A DNA stretch of 48,089 bases from Methylobacterium aquaticum (GCF_001043915.1 NZ_LABX01000091.1:1-48089), one strand, 5' to 3'. Shown: positions 1-7,857, counted from the stretch's first letter. The notes: a model not told the origin generated them from the letters alone. Made by a program: numbers and translations.

Positions 1-1
1 G

Positions 2-532
2 GCGCGGCGGGACGGGCTGGCGGTCGAGGCGCGCGAGGACGCCGCCCGCCGCATCGCCGAGATCGTCCTGTCCCGTCCCGAGATCGCGAAGGCCGACCTC
101 GTCTCGGCCTATTGGCCGATTCGCAGCGAGGTCGACGTCCGGCCGCTGATCGCCGCCTTGCGCGACCGCGGGCAGGCCGTGGCCCTGCCGCAGGTCACGC
201 CCGACGGGCTGGTCTTCCGCCTCGCGGCCGAGGGCGACGCGCTCAGCCCCGGCGGCTTCGGCCTGAGCGAGCCCGGGCCCGACGCACCGGTGGTCGATCC
301 CCGCGTGCTGCTGGTGCCGCTCGCCGCCTTCGACCGGCGCGGCCACCGCATCGGCTACGGCAAGGGCTATTACGACCGGGCGCTGGCGCGCCTCGACGCG
401 CAGGGACGGGCGCTCGCCATCGGCATCGCCTTCGCGGCCCAGGAAACCCCCGTCGTGCCGGACGGCCCGCACGACCGGCCCCTCGACGGAATCGTCACCG
501 AGGCGGGCCTGATCCACCCCACCGGAGACTGA
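2..532 (+). CDS. 5-formyltetrahydrofolate cyclo-ligase (5' partial)
   Basis: Converts 5-formyl-THF to 5,10-methenyl-THF with ATP in the cytoplasmic one-carbon pool. The frame is open from base 2 and its start lies outside the window; about 176 residues remain of a family that is usually 180-200. Family marks are the YWPIRSEVDVRPLI segment, which binds folate and phosphate, and the C-terminal signature GYGKGYYDRAL (usually GxGGGYYDR), followed by the typical end HDRPLDGIVTEAGLI. It ends 8 bases before the phosphoesterase gene, so the two are probably co-transcribed. In alphaproteobacteria this gene often follows zapA and the 6S RNA region, which would lie upstream of the window. The identification is firm; only the N-terminus is missing. 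Confidence 0.93.
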   Translation, partial: ARRDGLAVEAREDAARRIAEIVLSRPEIAKADLVSAYWPIRSEVDVRPLIAALRDRGQAVALPQVTPDGLVFRLAAEGDALSPGGFGLSEPGPDAPVVDPRVLLVPLAAFDRRGHRIGYGKGYYDRALARLDAQGRALAIGIAFAAQETPVVPDGPHDRPLDGIVTEAGLIHPTGD

Positions 533-540
533 CCCCCGCC

Positions 541-1362
541 ATGCGCCTCCTCTTCCTCGGCGACGTCGTCGGCCGGCCGGGCCGCCTGGCGGTGAGCGAG
601 CGCCTGCCGGCGTTGCGCGAGCGCTGGCGCCTCGACTGCGTGGTGATCAACGGCGAGAACGCCGCCGGCGGCTTCGGCATCACCGAGAGCATCTGCGACG
701 AGCTGATCAATGCCGGCGCCGACGCGGTGACGCTCGGCAACCACTCCTTCGACCAGCGCGAGGCGATGGTGTTCATCGCCCGCCAGCCCCGGCTGGTGCG
801 CCCGGCGAACTACCCGTCCGGGACGCCGGGCCGCGGTGCCACGGTGATCGAGACGAAGCACGGCGCCCGGGTCCTCGTCGTCAACGTGATGGGGCGGATC
901 TTCCTCGATCCCCTCGACGATCCCTTCGCGGCGGCCGAGCGCGAATTGTCCGCCTGCCCGTTGCGCGATGCGGCCGACGCGGTGATCGTCGACGTCCATG
1001 CCGAGGCGACGAGCGAGAAGGAGGCTTTCGGCTGGTTCCTCGACGGCCGGGCGAGCCTCGTCGTCGGCACCCACACCCACGTGCCGACCGCCGACCACCG
1101 CATTCTGCCGGGCGGCACCGCCTACATGTCGGATGTCGGCATGTGCGGCGACTACGATTCGGTGCTCGGCATGCAGAAGGACGAGCCGGTGCGCCGCTTC
1201 CTGCAAAAGACCCCGGGCAGCCGCCTCGAAGCCGCGACTGGCGAGGGCACCCTGTGCGGCCTCGCGGTGGAGACCGACGATGCCACCGGCCTCGCCCGGC
1301 GGGTGAGCCCGGTGCGCCTCGGGCCGCATCTCGAGGAAGCATGGCCGCAACACTGGGACTGA
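541..1362 (+). CDS. TIGR00282/YmdB-family metallophosphoesterase
   Basis: A 273-residue dinuclear-metal phosphoesterase of the YmdB family, whose members hydrolyse 2',3'-cyclic nucleotides; the physiological substrate here is unknown. Metal ligands are visible in order: GDVVG with D8, NGENAAGG with E39, GNHSFD with N67 and H68, DVHAEATSEK with H153 and GTHTHVPTAD with H178 and H180. The length equals the family norm (about 270). I chose ATG 541 because it begins exactly with the conserved MRLLFLGDVVG; a longer open frame upstream overlaps the cyclo-ligase gene and is not conserved in type. It sits 8 bases after the cyclo-ligase stop, a common alphaproteobacterial pairing. No signal peptide is present, so it should be cytoplasmic. 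Confidence 0.93.
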   Translation: MRLLFLGDVVGRPGRLAVSERLPALRERWRLDCVVINGENAAGGFGITESICDELINAGADAVTLGNHSFDQREAMVFIARQPRLVRPANYPSGTPGRGATVIETKHGARVLVVNVMGRIFLDPLDDPFAAAERELSACPLRDAADAVIVDVHAEATSEKEAFGWFLDGRASLVVGTHTHVPTADHRILPGGTAYMSDVGMCGDYDSVLGMQKDEPVRRFLQKTPGSRLEAATGEGTLCGLAVETDDATGLARRVSPVRLGPHLEEAWPQHWD

Positions 1363-1501
1363 ATCCCCGGCGCCCCCCGGCTCCGGCTTGATCGGCCCGG
1401 CGGCACCCGGCACAGTGCCGCCGGCTCTCCCCGGTTCGGGGCGGAACCGCCCCGGCACCCTGCGGGCGATGCGTCGCCCGCGACAGTGAGTACGGCCCGC
1501 G

Positions 1502-2542
1502 ATGGCGGCGAGCGCTGCGTCCCCTCCTCTGACGTCGCCGCGGATCTACCTCATCCGCATGGTGGTGTTCCTGACGCTGGCCGGCTTCCTGGCCTTCGTG
1601 CTCTACCGCCAGATCGTGCCGGCCTTCATGGCGAATCCCGGCCTCAATGGCCTGATCCTCGGCGCGACGCTGATCGCCATCCTGATGGCCTTCGGGCAGG
1701 TGCAGCGCCTGTTCCGCGAGGTGCGCTTCGCCAACCGCACCGTCACGGGGGCCGCCGATCCCGGCACGCCTCTGGTACTGTCGGCCCTGGCACCGGCGCT
1801 CCAGGAGGCGCGGGCCGGCCGGCCGCAGCCGCAAGCGCAATTCCAGCCGCTCCTCGACAGCGTGGCCTCCCGTCTCGACGAGGGACGCGAGATCCTGCGC
1901 TACATCGGCGGCCTTTTGATCCTGCTCGGCCTGCTCGGCACCTTCTGGGGCCTGATCGACACCCTCTCGGCGGTCGGCGGCGTGATCCGCTCGATGCGGG
2001 CGGGGGGCGGCGACGCGGCGGTGATGTTCGACGAGTTGAAGAGCGGCCTCGCGGTGCCGCTCTCCGGCATCGGCCTCGCCTTCTCGGCCTCGCTGTTCGG
2101 CCTCGCCGGCTCCCTGGTGATCGGCTTCCTCGACCTCCAGGCGGGGCAGGCCCATACCCGGTTCTACAACGAGCTGGAGGATTGGCTCGTGACGGCGGCG
2201 GGGCCTCTGCCCGCCCCGGTGCCGGTCCCCGTCACGGTGTCGGCTGCCGCGGCGCTCGCCACCGGCCTGCCGCGCCCGCCCGAGCCGGCGCCGAAGGGCG
2301 ATGCGGTGCTGAAGGACATCGCCGATGCGATGACGCGGCTCGGCACCCTCGTCGGCGACAGCACGGCGCAAGGCCGGGCGAGCACCCAGGCGATGGCGAA
2401 CCTCGCCGAGGGCATCCAGGGTCTCGTCCAGCACATGCGCGCCGAGCAGCAGATGATCCGCGACTGGGTCGAGGCGCAGGCCAGCCGCGAGCGCGAGTTG
2501 AAGCAGGTGCTCGAGCGCCTCGCCCGGGAGAAAGTGGAGTGA
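1502..2542 (+). CDS. MotA/TolQ/ExbB-like proton channel subunit
   Basis: A 346-residue membrane protein with four predicted helices at about 14-36, 47-65, 134-155 and 186-211. The segment LLGLLGTFWGLIDTL (141-155) is the MotA/TolQ/ExbB signature, followed by a cytoplasmic loop and LSGIGLAFSASLFGLAGSL in the fourth helix. A Pro/Ala-rich linker (about 234-260) leads to a charged, probably coiled-coil C-terminal tail. The next gene, 7 bases on, codes for an OmpA/MotB-like partner, so together they should form an inner-membrane stator that uses proton flow. There are no flagellar genes nearby, and the tail is not typical of flagellar MotA. It is often labelled flagellar motor protein MotA in this group, but a role in flagellar rotation is not supported by context. 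ATG 1502 lacks an obvious Shine-Dalgarno sequence. Confidence 0.8.
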   Translation: MAASAASPPLTSPRIYLIRMVVFLTLAGFLAFVLYRQIVPAFMANPGLNGLILGATLIAILMAFGQVQRLFREVRFANRTVTGAADPGTPLVLSALAPALQEARAGRPQPQAQFQPLLDSVASRLDEGREILRYIGGLLILLGLLGTFWGLIDTLSAVGGVIRSMRAGGGDAAVMFDELKSGLAVPLSGIGLAFSASLFGLAGSLVIGFLDLQAGQAHTRFYNELEDWLVTAAGPLPAPVPVPVTVSAAAALATGLPRPPEPAPKGDAVLKDIADAMTRLGTLVGDSTAQGRASTQAMANLAEGIQGLVQHMRAEQQMIRDWVEAQASRERELKQVLERLAREKVE

Positions 2543-2549
2543 CGCGCTG

Positions 2550-3563
2550 ATGGCCGGCCGCCTCGTCCGGCGCGACCGCGCCCTCAATGTCTGGCCCGGC
2601 TATGTCGACGCGCTGACGACGCTGCTGCTCTCGGTCGTCTTCCTGCTCACCATCTTCGTCACCGGCCAGTTCTTCCTGTCGCAGGAATTGTCCGGCCGCG
2701 ACACCGTGCTGGAACGGCTGAACCGCCAGATCTCCGAACTGACCGACCTCCTGGCCCTGGAGCGTTCCGGCAAGCGGGCGCTGGAGGAGAGTGCCGCCTC
2801 CTTGCGGGCGAACCTCCAGGGCTCCGAGGCCGAGCGCAAGCGGTTGCAGGACCTGCTCGCGAGCGGCCAGGGCGCGGAAGGCAAAGCCACCGAACTCGGC
2901 CGCCAGCTCGACGCCGAGAAGGGCGCCACCACCCGGGCCCTGACCCAGGTCGACCTGCTGAACCAGCAGATCGCGGCGATGCGCCAGCAGCTCGCGGCCC
3001 TGGAAGACGCGCTCGCCGCCTCCGAGACCCGCGACCGCGAGAGCCAGGCCCGCATCGCCGATCTCGGCAGCCGCCTCAACGTGGCGCTGGCCCAGCGGGT
3101 GCAGGAACTGGCCCGCTACCGCTCCGACTTCTTCGGCCGCCTGCGCCAGATCCTCGGCAACCGCTCCGACATCCGCATCGTCGGCGACCGCTTCGTGCTG
3201 CAATCCGAGGTGCTGTTCTCGGCCGGCCAGGCCGTGCTGAAGCCCGAGGCCGGCCCGGAGATCGACCGGATCGCCAGCGCCATCCTGGAATTGAACCGCC
3301 AGATCCCATCGGACATTCCGTGGGTGCTGCGGGTCGACGGCCATACCGACGCGCGGCCGATCAACTCCGCGCAATTCCCGTCGAACTGGGCGCTGTCGGC
3401 AGCCCGCGCCATCGCCGTGGTGCAGTACCTCGTGGGCAAGGGCATCCCACCGCAGCGGCTGCTGGCCGGCGCCTTCGGCGAGTTCCAGCCCCTCGATGCC
3501 GGGACGACCGAGGAGGCTTACGCGCGCAACCGGCGGATCGAGATGAAGCTGACGGAGCGGTGA
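2550..3563 (+). CDS. OmpA/MotB-like peptidoglycan-binding stator partner
   Basis: A 337-residue protein with one N-terminal transmembrane helix (about 20-42), a long coiled coil (about 45-195, rich in Glu, Arg and Leu) and a C-terminal OmpA-like domain. D20, in GYVDALTTLLLSVVFLL, lies where flagellar MotB carries its proton-carrying Asp (YADxMTAMM), so the helix could line a channel with the MotA-like protein upstream. The C-terminus shows the OmpA peptidoglycan-binding pattern, with VDGHTDARPI, NWALSAARAIAVVQYL and YARNRRIEMKL. The long coiled coil is unusual for flagellar MotB and would place the anchor far from the membrane. It starts 7 bases after the MotA-like stop, giving a clear two-gene unit. 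Confidence 0.85.
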   Translation: MAGRLVRRDRALNVWPGYVDALTTLLLSVVFLLTIFVTGQFFLSQELSGRDTVLERLNRQISELTDLLALERSGKRALEESAASLRANLQGSEAERKRLQDLLASGQGAEGKATELGRQLDAEKGATTRALTQVDLLNQQIAAMRQQLAALEDALAASETRDRESQARIADLGSRLNVALAQRVQELARYRSDFFGRLRQILGNRSDIRIVGDRFVLQSEVLFSAGQAVLKPEAGPEIDRIASAILELNRQIPSDIPWVLRVDGHTDARPINSAQFPSNWALSAARAIAVVQYLVGKGIPPQRLLAGAFGEFQPLDAGTTEEAYARNRRIEMKLTER

Positions 3564-3654
3564 GGACTTTCCGCCCTTCGTCTCATCCGACCCGCGAACT
3601 TCAGCCTGAGGTCGCGAGAGAGGACACACCTGTCGAATCGGGCGGATGTCTCTC

Positions 3655-3780
3655 ATACCATCGGCCCAAGATGCTGACGCATCGGGCCGATGAACCATCT
3701 CAAACTTTCGATACTCAGCCAAAGGCTGAGCGACGATTGGAGAACGGAACCAAAGGTCGTTTTCTTTCGACCGTTGGTAT
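3655..3780. repeat. MITE-like dispersed repeat, copy A
   Basis: A 126-bp element with imperfect 13-bp terminal inverted repeats. Its left end reads ATACCATCGGCCC and its right end, on the other strand, ATACCAACGGTCG. The left part also forms a 9-bp stem (CATCGGCCC 3659-3667 with GGGCCGATG 3684-3692). On the minus strand it reads as the same sequence that follows proB at 23609, with the conserved stretches TTTGGTTCCGTTCTCCA, CGCTCAGCCTTTGGCT and TTCATCGGCCCGATGCGTCAG. Its right end supplies the TGA stop codon of the ABC exporter gene (3780-3782). No target duplication is evident. Confidence 0.75.
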
Positions 3781-5600
3781 CACACCTCCGCCACCTGCCG
3801 CTCCCCCGCGAGATCCACCCCGGCGCCGAACTGCAACGCCGCCAGTTGCGCATAGAGCCCGCCGCGGGCGAGCAGCGCCTCGTGCGTGCCCTGCTCGGCG
3901 ATGCGGCCGTCCTCCAGCACCAGGATGCGGTCGGCGGCCCGGATGGTGGCGAGGCGGTGGGCGATCACCAGGGTGGTGCGGTCCTTCATCAGCAGGTCGA
4001 GGGCGGCCTGCACCGCCCGCTCGCTCTCGGCGTCGAGGGCCGAGGTCGCCTCGTCGAGGAGCAGGATCGGGGCGTCCTTGAGGATGGCCCGCGCGATGGC
4101 GATGCGCTGGCGCTGACCACCCGAGAGGGTGATGCCGCGCTCGCCGACATGGGTCGCATAGCCCTGCGGCAGGGCGCGGATGAAGCCGTCGGCATGGGCC
4201 TGGGCGGCGGCGCGCTCCACCTCGGCCTCGCTCGCCTCGGGCCGGCCGTAGCGGATGTTGTCGCGGATGCTGCCGCTGAACACGGTCGGGTCCTGCGGCA
4301 CCAGGGCCATGCGGGTCCGCAGGGCGTCGGGCTCGACCGCATCGACCGGCACCCCGTCGATCCGCACCTCGCCGGATTCCGGATCGTAGAAGCGCAGGAG
4401 CAGTTGCAGCACCGTGCTCTTGCCGGCCCCCGACGGCCCGACGAGGGCGACGCGCTCGCCCGGGGCGACCGTGAAGGTGAGCTCGTGCAGGGCGGGCTGC
4501 TCGGGCCGGGTCGGATAATGGAAGCGCACCCGCTCGAAGGCGATCTCGCCGCGGGGCGGCTGCGGCAGGGCGCGGGGCCGGTCCGGCGCGCCGATCGCCG
4601 GCACGGTCTCGAGGATCTCGCCCAGGCGCTCGGCGGCGCCGGCGGCAAGCGTCAATTCGCCGTAGACCTCCGAGAGCTGGCCGAGCGCGCTCGCGCCGAA
4701 CACCGCGTAGAGCACGAATTGCGACAATTGCCCGGCCGAGATCGTGCCGGCTGCGACCCCTTGCGCGCCGTACCACAGCACGCCGACGACGCTGGCCGAG
4801 ATCAGGAAGATGGCCACGCCGGTGAGCAGCGCCCGTGCCCGCGCCGAGCTGCGCGAGGCCAGGAACGCCTCCTCCGAGGCGGCGGCGAAGCGCGCGGCGG
4901 TAGCCTGGGCCATGCCGAAAGCCTGCATGGTCCGCACGGCGCCCACCGCCTCGGTGGCGAAGGCCGAGGCGTCGGCGAGGCGGTCCTGCGCGGCCCGGGA
5001 GCGCCGCCGCACCCCGCGGCCGGAGAGGATCAGCGGGAAGACGATGAGCGGGATCGCGGCGAGCACCAGCACCGACAGCCACGGGCTGGTCCAGACCATC
5101 ATGCCGACCGCGCCCGCGAACAGGAACAGGTTGCGCAACAGGATCGAGAGCGAGACCCCGAAGACCGACTTCACCTGGGCGGCGTCCGCGGTCAGGCGCG
5201 AAACCAGCTCGCCGCTGCGCGACCGGTCGAAGAAGGCGGGGTCGAGGGTGGTGAGCCGGGAGAAGACCGCGGCGCGCAGATCCGCCACCACCCGCTCGCC
5301 GAGCGTGACGACGCAGTAATAGCGGGCGGCGCTGGCGACGGCGAGCACCCCCACCACCCCGATCAGGGCGCCGAAATAGGCGTCGATCATTCCGACCTCG
5401 CCCATTCCCGGTGCATGATGGGCGAAGCCGAGATCGACCACCCGGCGCACCGCCACCGGCACCGTCAGGGTCGCGCCCGAGGCGGCGACGAGCGCCAGGA
5501 TCGCGGCGGCGATCCGGCCCTTGTAGCGCGCCGCGAACGGAACGAGGGGCTTCAGGGCCCCGAGGGAGGCGCGGGGACGAGCGGTATCGGAACGTGCCAT
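3780..5600 (-). CDS. MsbA-like ABC exporter (fused permease and ATPase)
   Basis: A 606-residue half-transporter that should work as a homodimer in the inner membrane, exporting an unidentified hydrophobic substrate. The N-terminal part (about 15-310) is a six-helix ABC type-1 exporter domain. The ATPase domain follows, with Walker A GPSGAGKST (388-396), signature LSGGQRQR (492-499), Walker B ILLLDEA (512-518) and H-loop H548. This matches the MsbA-related subfamily. I chose ATG 5600 (MARSDTARP) as start; in-frame ATGs at 5672 and 5690 would add a stretch without family resemblance, and none has a clear ribosome site. It is divergent from rpmE. Its stop codon TGA lies in the end of a dispersed repeat (see 3655-3780), so the last residues after the FGAGVDLAGE region may have been altered by insertion. 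Confidence 0.92.
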   Translation of the reverse strand: MARSDTARPRASLGALKPLVPFAARYKGRIAAAILALVAASGATLTVPVAVRRVVDLGFAHHAPGMGEVGMIDAYFGALIGVVGVLAVASAARYYCVVTLGERVVADLRAAVFSRLTTLDPAFFDRSRSGELVSRLTADAAQVKSVFGVSLSILLRNLFLFAGAVGMMVWTSPWLSVLVLAAIPLIVFPLILSGRGVRRRSRAAQDRLADASAFATEAVGAVRTMQAFGMAQATAARFAAASEEAFLASRSSARARALLTGVAIFLISASVVGVLWYGAQGVAAGTISAGQLSQFVLYAVFGASALGQLSEVYGELTLAAGAAERLGEILETVPAIGAPDRPRALPQPPRGEIAFERVRFHYPTRPEQPALHELTFTVAPGERVALVGPSGAGKSTVLQLLLRFYDPESGEVRIDGVPVDAVEPDALRTRMALVPQDPTVFSGSIRDNIRYGRPEASEAEVERAAAQAHADGFIRALPQGYATHVGERGITLSGGQRQRIAIARAILKDAPILLLDEATSALDAESERAVQAALDLLMKDRTTLVIAHRLATIRAADRILVLEDGRIAEQGTHEALLARGGLYAQLAALQFGAGVDLAGERQVAEV

Positions 5601-5746
5601 CTGAACTGTCGTGTTGTCCGGGGTGCCGGCGCTTGTTTGGCGCACGGAGGTGAGGTATAGGCCGCCGCTCATCCGATTACGCGCGATCAATGGCCGCGGC
5701 CCGAAGCGGAGCGTTCGGCGCGGGTCGCACTCTGTAGGAATTCGTC

Positions 5747-6052
5747 ATGGCAAAGCAAGCAGCCCCCGCCGCCAAGCAGGCGGCCCCCGCCGGCAAGTCG
5801 GTCGCGACCCCCAAGGTGGCCCGCACCGCGACCGAGCACCCGGACTACCACTTCATCAAGGTGGTGCTGACCGACGGCAGCTCGTTCATGACGCGCTCCA
5901 CCTACGGTAAGGAGGGCGACACCCTCAACCTCGACATCGACCCGAGCACGCACCCGGCCTGGACCGGCGGCGAGCAGAAGCTCATGGACCGCGGTGGCCG
6001 CCTGTCCCGCTTCAATTCGCGCTTCGCCGGCATCTCGTTCGGCAAGAAGTAA
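5747..6052 (+). CDS. rpmE: 50S ribosomal protein L31
   Basis: L31 is a large-subunit ribosomal protein at the intersubunit bridge. The core starts at about residue 34 with [17 protein letters not shown] and continues through [23 protein letters not shown] and DRGGRLSRF. The protein is 101 residues, longer than the usual 70-90, because of an Ala/Lys/Pro-rich N-terminal extension of about 30 residues that contains the repeat AAPA(A)KQAAPAGK. There is no cysteine, so this is the zinc-independent (C-minus) type. ATG 5747 follows AGGAATTCGTC, a fair ribosome site, and supports the long form. A strong terminator follows at 6072. Confidence 0.96.
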   Translation: MAKQAAPAAKQAAPAGKSVATPKVARTATEHPDYHFIKVVLTDGSSFMTRSTYGKEGDTLNLDIDPSTHPAWTGGEQKLMDRGGRLSRFNSRFAGISFGKK

Positions 6053-6071
6053 GCGGCGGACCGTTCGCGCG

Positions 6072-6105
6072 AAAAAAGCCCCGGCCTCGCGGCCGGGGCT
6101 TTTTT
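6072..6105 (+). terminator. Rho-independent terminator of rpmE
   Basis: Fifteen-base arms: six A then GCCCCGGCC, loop TCGC, GGCCGGGGC then six T. It begins 20 bases after the rpmE stop. The A-run and T-run make it bidirectional in principle, and it could also stop leftward transcripts from DUF1465. Confidence 0.92.
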
Positions 6106-6165
6106 CGTGCCCGGATCACTTCTGTCCAGCACCGGGGAGGGCGGCGCCCTCCCCCGCCGCGGCCT

Positions 6166-6690
6166 TCAGCTGAAGGCCATCCGCAGCATGTCGTGTTGGG
6201 CGAAGACGGGGCTCACCCGCGGCTCGGGGGTCGGGCGGTCGTCGGAGATCAGGCGGTCGAGGTGGAGGATGCGGGCATGCAGCCGCTTCGACTGGGCGAT
6301 CAGGGCCTGGAGCGACAGCGGCAGCTCGGCGATCAGGACCGGGGCGGTCTCGTTCGGCTCGGAGGTCGAGAGCCGGACCCGGGTCTTCTCCTCGGCGGCC
6401 TCGCTCAGGCTCAGCTCGCCCTCCGACACGGCGCGCTGCACCAGGAGCCAGGAGGCGATCTGCATCAGCCGGGTGGTGAGCCGCATGCTCTCGCTGGCAT
6501 AGGTCAGGGCGGCGTGGCGGGCGAGAAGGCGCGATTCGTCGCGGCCGGGACCGTCGAGATAGGCCGCCGTCTCCTCCACGAGGGTCATGCCCTCGCGAAA
6601 CAGCATCTTGAAGCCCTCGGAGGCCACGAAGGTCTCGCCGAACCGCACGGTGGGCTGCTCGTCCCGAAACATCACGTCCATCACGCCCAT
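6166..6690 (-). CDS. DUF1465 family protein
   Basis: A 174-residue, mainly helical protein found across Hyphomicrobiales and without an assigned function. Recognisable parts are VRFGETFVASEGFKMLFREG near the N-terminus, AALTYASESMRLTTRLMQIA in the middle and SKRLHARILHLDRLI near the C-terminus. Start ATG 6690 is chosen over the longer open frame because AGGAGGGATC directly precedes it. No signal peptide or membrane helix is seen, so it is probably cytoplasmic. The region upstream on the minus strand holds TTGACG boxes at about 6797 and 6820, and two adjacent CtrA-type half sites (TTAACC and TTAACG complements, 6810-6820), which suggests cell-cycle control. The association with rpmE and the ABC exporter is a recurrent alphaproteobacterial arrangement. 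Confidence 0.85.
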   Translation of the reverse strand: MGVMDVMFRDEQPTVRFGETFVASEGFKMLFREGMTLVEETAAYLDGPGRDESRLLARHAALTYASESMRLTTRLMQIASWLLVQRAVSEGELSLSEAAEEKTRVRLSTSEPNETAPVLIAELPLSLQALIAQSKRLHARILHLDRLISDDRPTPEPRVSPVFAQHDMLRMAFS

Positions 6691-6889
6691 GATCCCTCCT
6701 GTGCCACCGCGGCGCCGGCCCCGCCTCGATGCGGGACATTCACGGTGCGCTCGGGCTGACTGGCGCAACGATAGCGCCATGGCGCGGGCCACGCGCCGTC
6801 AACGAGTGATTAACCTTAACGTCAACGCCGACGGGGGACGGGCGATCCCAGGAAACGCGCGAAAAACGCGGAGCGCGGCGGGGTGGGGC

Positions 6890-6920
6890 GGAAAAAAGAA
6901 AGCCGCCCCAAGGGGGCGGC
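6890..6920 (-). terminator. Intrinsic terminator, minus strand
   Basis: On the minus strand the stem GCCGCCCC/GGGGCGGC (6920-6902) is followed by TTTCTTTTTTCC. No protein gene ends just upstream of it on this strand, which is why a small RNA is proposed. Confidence 0.8.
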
Positions 6921-6990
6921 TGAGAGAGTCGTACAGGGAGGCATCAAACAGAGTGGACAGAGACCACTCGACATCCAGAAAGCTGGACCG
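6890..6990 (-). ncRNA. Candidate small RNA under a CtrA box
   Basis: Read leftward, an RNA starting near 6990 would contain hairpin 1 (TCCAG-CTTT-CTGGA, 6987-6974) and hairpin 2 (GAGTGG-TCTCTGT-CCACTC, 6969-6951). A single-stranded linker with CCTCCC (6941-6936), complementary to a Shine-Dalgarno sequence, follows, and a terminator with a U-rich tail (6920-6890) ends it. A GATAAC -10-like hexamer lies at 7001-6996, and a CtrA box sits just upstream at 7027-7013. No open frame with a ribosome site is present. Alternatively this is the attenuated 5' leader of DUF1465, which starts 200 bases downstream. The boundaries are inferred. Confidence 0.5.
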
Positions 6991-7012
6991 ACGTGGTTAT
7001 CGCCCAGAAGGC

Positions 7013-7028
7013 TTAAGAAATGGTTAAC
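7013..7028. promoter_or_regulatory. Full CtrA binding site
   Basis: TTAA-GAAATGG-TTAAC matches the consensus TTAA-N7-TTAAC exactly; on the other strand it contains TTAACCAT. CtrA is the essential cell-cycle response regulator of alphaproteobacteria and usually binds over the -35 region of the promoters it activates. The position suits the leftward small RNA candidate; a rightward target is not apparent. Confidence 0.7.
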
Positions 7029-7262
7029 GCGATCGGAGCGTGAGCGGGAAAGCGCCGGTGGCGCAGGCGAGTGGGCCGTCTCCCCAGGCGACAAGGCTCA
7101 ACCTGCAGGCGAATGACGCGCGGGTTTCTGCTTTTCGCCGGACGGCCCTCCCGAATGCCGGGACAGAACAACCGAGCCTCGGTCTCCGGCGAGCAGGTGG
7201 CCATGCCCCACCGCCGCATCGACGCCCCGAAACGGGACATCCCGACCGCGACCCGTCCCGGT

Positions 7263-7454
7263 TCAGAACTTGAACACCGCCCGGGCCGCCTCCTGCGACG
7301 CCTGCTTACGCCGCCTGTCCTCCTCGAGCCGGGCGATCTCACGGCGCAGGATCTCGATCCGTTCATCGAGGTCGGAGACGGACAGGGCAGCGAGGTCCTG
7401 GCCGATCTGGTGGGCGGCCTGCGGCGGCTTGCGGCTGTCGGCATCGTCGAACAT
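7263..7454 (-). CDS. DUF1192 family protein
   Basis: A 63-residue alphaproteobacterial protein of unknown function. The family pattern is clear: HQIGQDLAALSVSDLDERI, then a short coiled coil (EILRREIARLEEDRRRKQ), then the end SQEAARAVFKF. ATG 7454 has GAGGGAGACGCCG before it, a good ribosome site, and gives the usual family length; a longer open frame upstream is rejected. It lies divergent from rpmH. Its promoter area contains TTAACG (7520-7525), a CtrA half site, next to GACTC, a possible CcrM methylation site. Confidence 0.87.
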   Translation of the reverse strand: MFDDADSRKPPQAAHQIGQDLAALSVSDLDERIEILRREIARLEEDRRRKQASQEAARAVFKF

Positions 7455-7569
7455 CGGCGTCTCCCTCGCGCGCTCGCAGACGCCTTCGCCAGGCGCCGAC
7501 GCGCGGCTGCGCGCGATCCTTAACGCGATTGACTCGCCGGGACCATTCCGCCATACACCGGCGCGACGT

Positions 7570-7590
7570 GACCGCGCCCCATTCGGGCGC
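7570..7590. other. Hairpin in the rpmH leader
   Basis: CCGCGCCC, loop CATTC, GGGCGCGG. It lies about 85 bases upstream of rpmH and 115 bases upstream of the DUF1192 start. It has no T-run. A near-identical hairpin with longer arms follows the homospermidine synthase gene (26029-26057). It could be a leader element of the rpmH operon or a Rho-type stop. Confidence 0.35.
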
Positions 7591-7676
7591 GGTTCGCTTT
7601 CGCCAAGACATTCTGGACCACGAGGGCCTCGGCAGCGCCATGCGTGCGGCCGGCCCCGGCCTTCGGAGAACGAGCC

Positions 7677-7811
7677 GTGAAGAGAACCTACCAACCGTCG
7701 AAGCTCGTGCGCAAGCGCCGCCACGGCTTTCGTGCCCGCATGGCCACCGTCGGCGGCCGCAAGGTGATCGCCGCCCGCCGCGCCCGCGGCCGCAAGCGCC
7801 TGTCGGCGTAA
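7677..7811 (+). CDS. rpmH: 50S ribosomal protein L34
   Basis: A 44-residue basic ribosomal protein of the large subunit. It starts with GTG at 7677, read as Met, giving [17 protein letters not shown], then the conserved [18 protein letters not shown] and the end GRKRLSA. That is the canonical length and a nearly invariant sequence. GGAGAACGAGCC supplies the ribosome site. The gene is the head of the rpmH-rnpA-yidC-engB run, which in most bacteria lies near the replication origin. It is easy to miss because of its length and GTG start. Confidence 0.97.
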   Translation: MKRTYQPSKLVRKRRHGFRARMATVGGRKVIAARRARGRKRLSA

Positions 7812-7857
7812 GGCCCGTCGCGGTGCCCGCAAGCGCCGCGCTGACCGGAGTGCCGCG

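Larger units (their letters stand above)
6691..7262. other. Long intergenic region with regulatory content
   Basis: 572 bases without a convincing gene. It holds the DUF1465 promoter area (TTAACCTTAACG at 6810-6821), a minus-strand intrinsic terminator (6890-6920), two small hairpins, a perfect CtrA box (7013-7028) and a candidate small RNA. The right-hand part (7030-7262) shows no feature I can name. Open frames here lack ribosome sites and family likeness. Confidence 0.6.

Noticed and set aside
370..1458. Long minus-strand reading frame opposite the phosphoesterase gene
   Set aside because: It is antisense to a well-recognised gene, has His/Arg/Gly-rich shadow composition and no ribosome site.
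1502..3563. Zorya-type anti-phage system (ZorA/ZorB are MotA/MotB-like)
   Set aside because: No ZorC, ZorD or ZorE-like helicase or nuclease gene follows; the next gene is an ABC exporter on the other strand, and the flanks are housekeeping genes.
3690..5660. 656-codon plus-strand frame opposite the ABC exporter
   Set aside because: It is a GC-driven shadow of the exporter; the exporter has full Walker A, signature and Walker B motifs.
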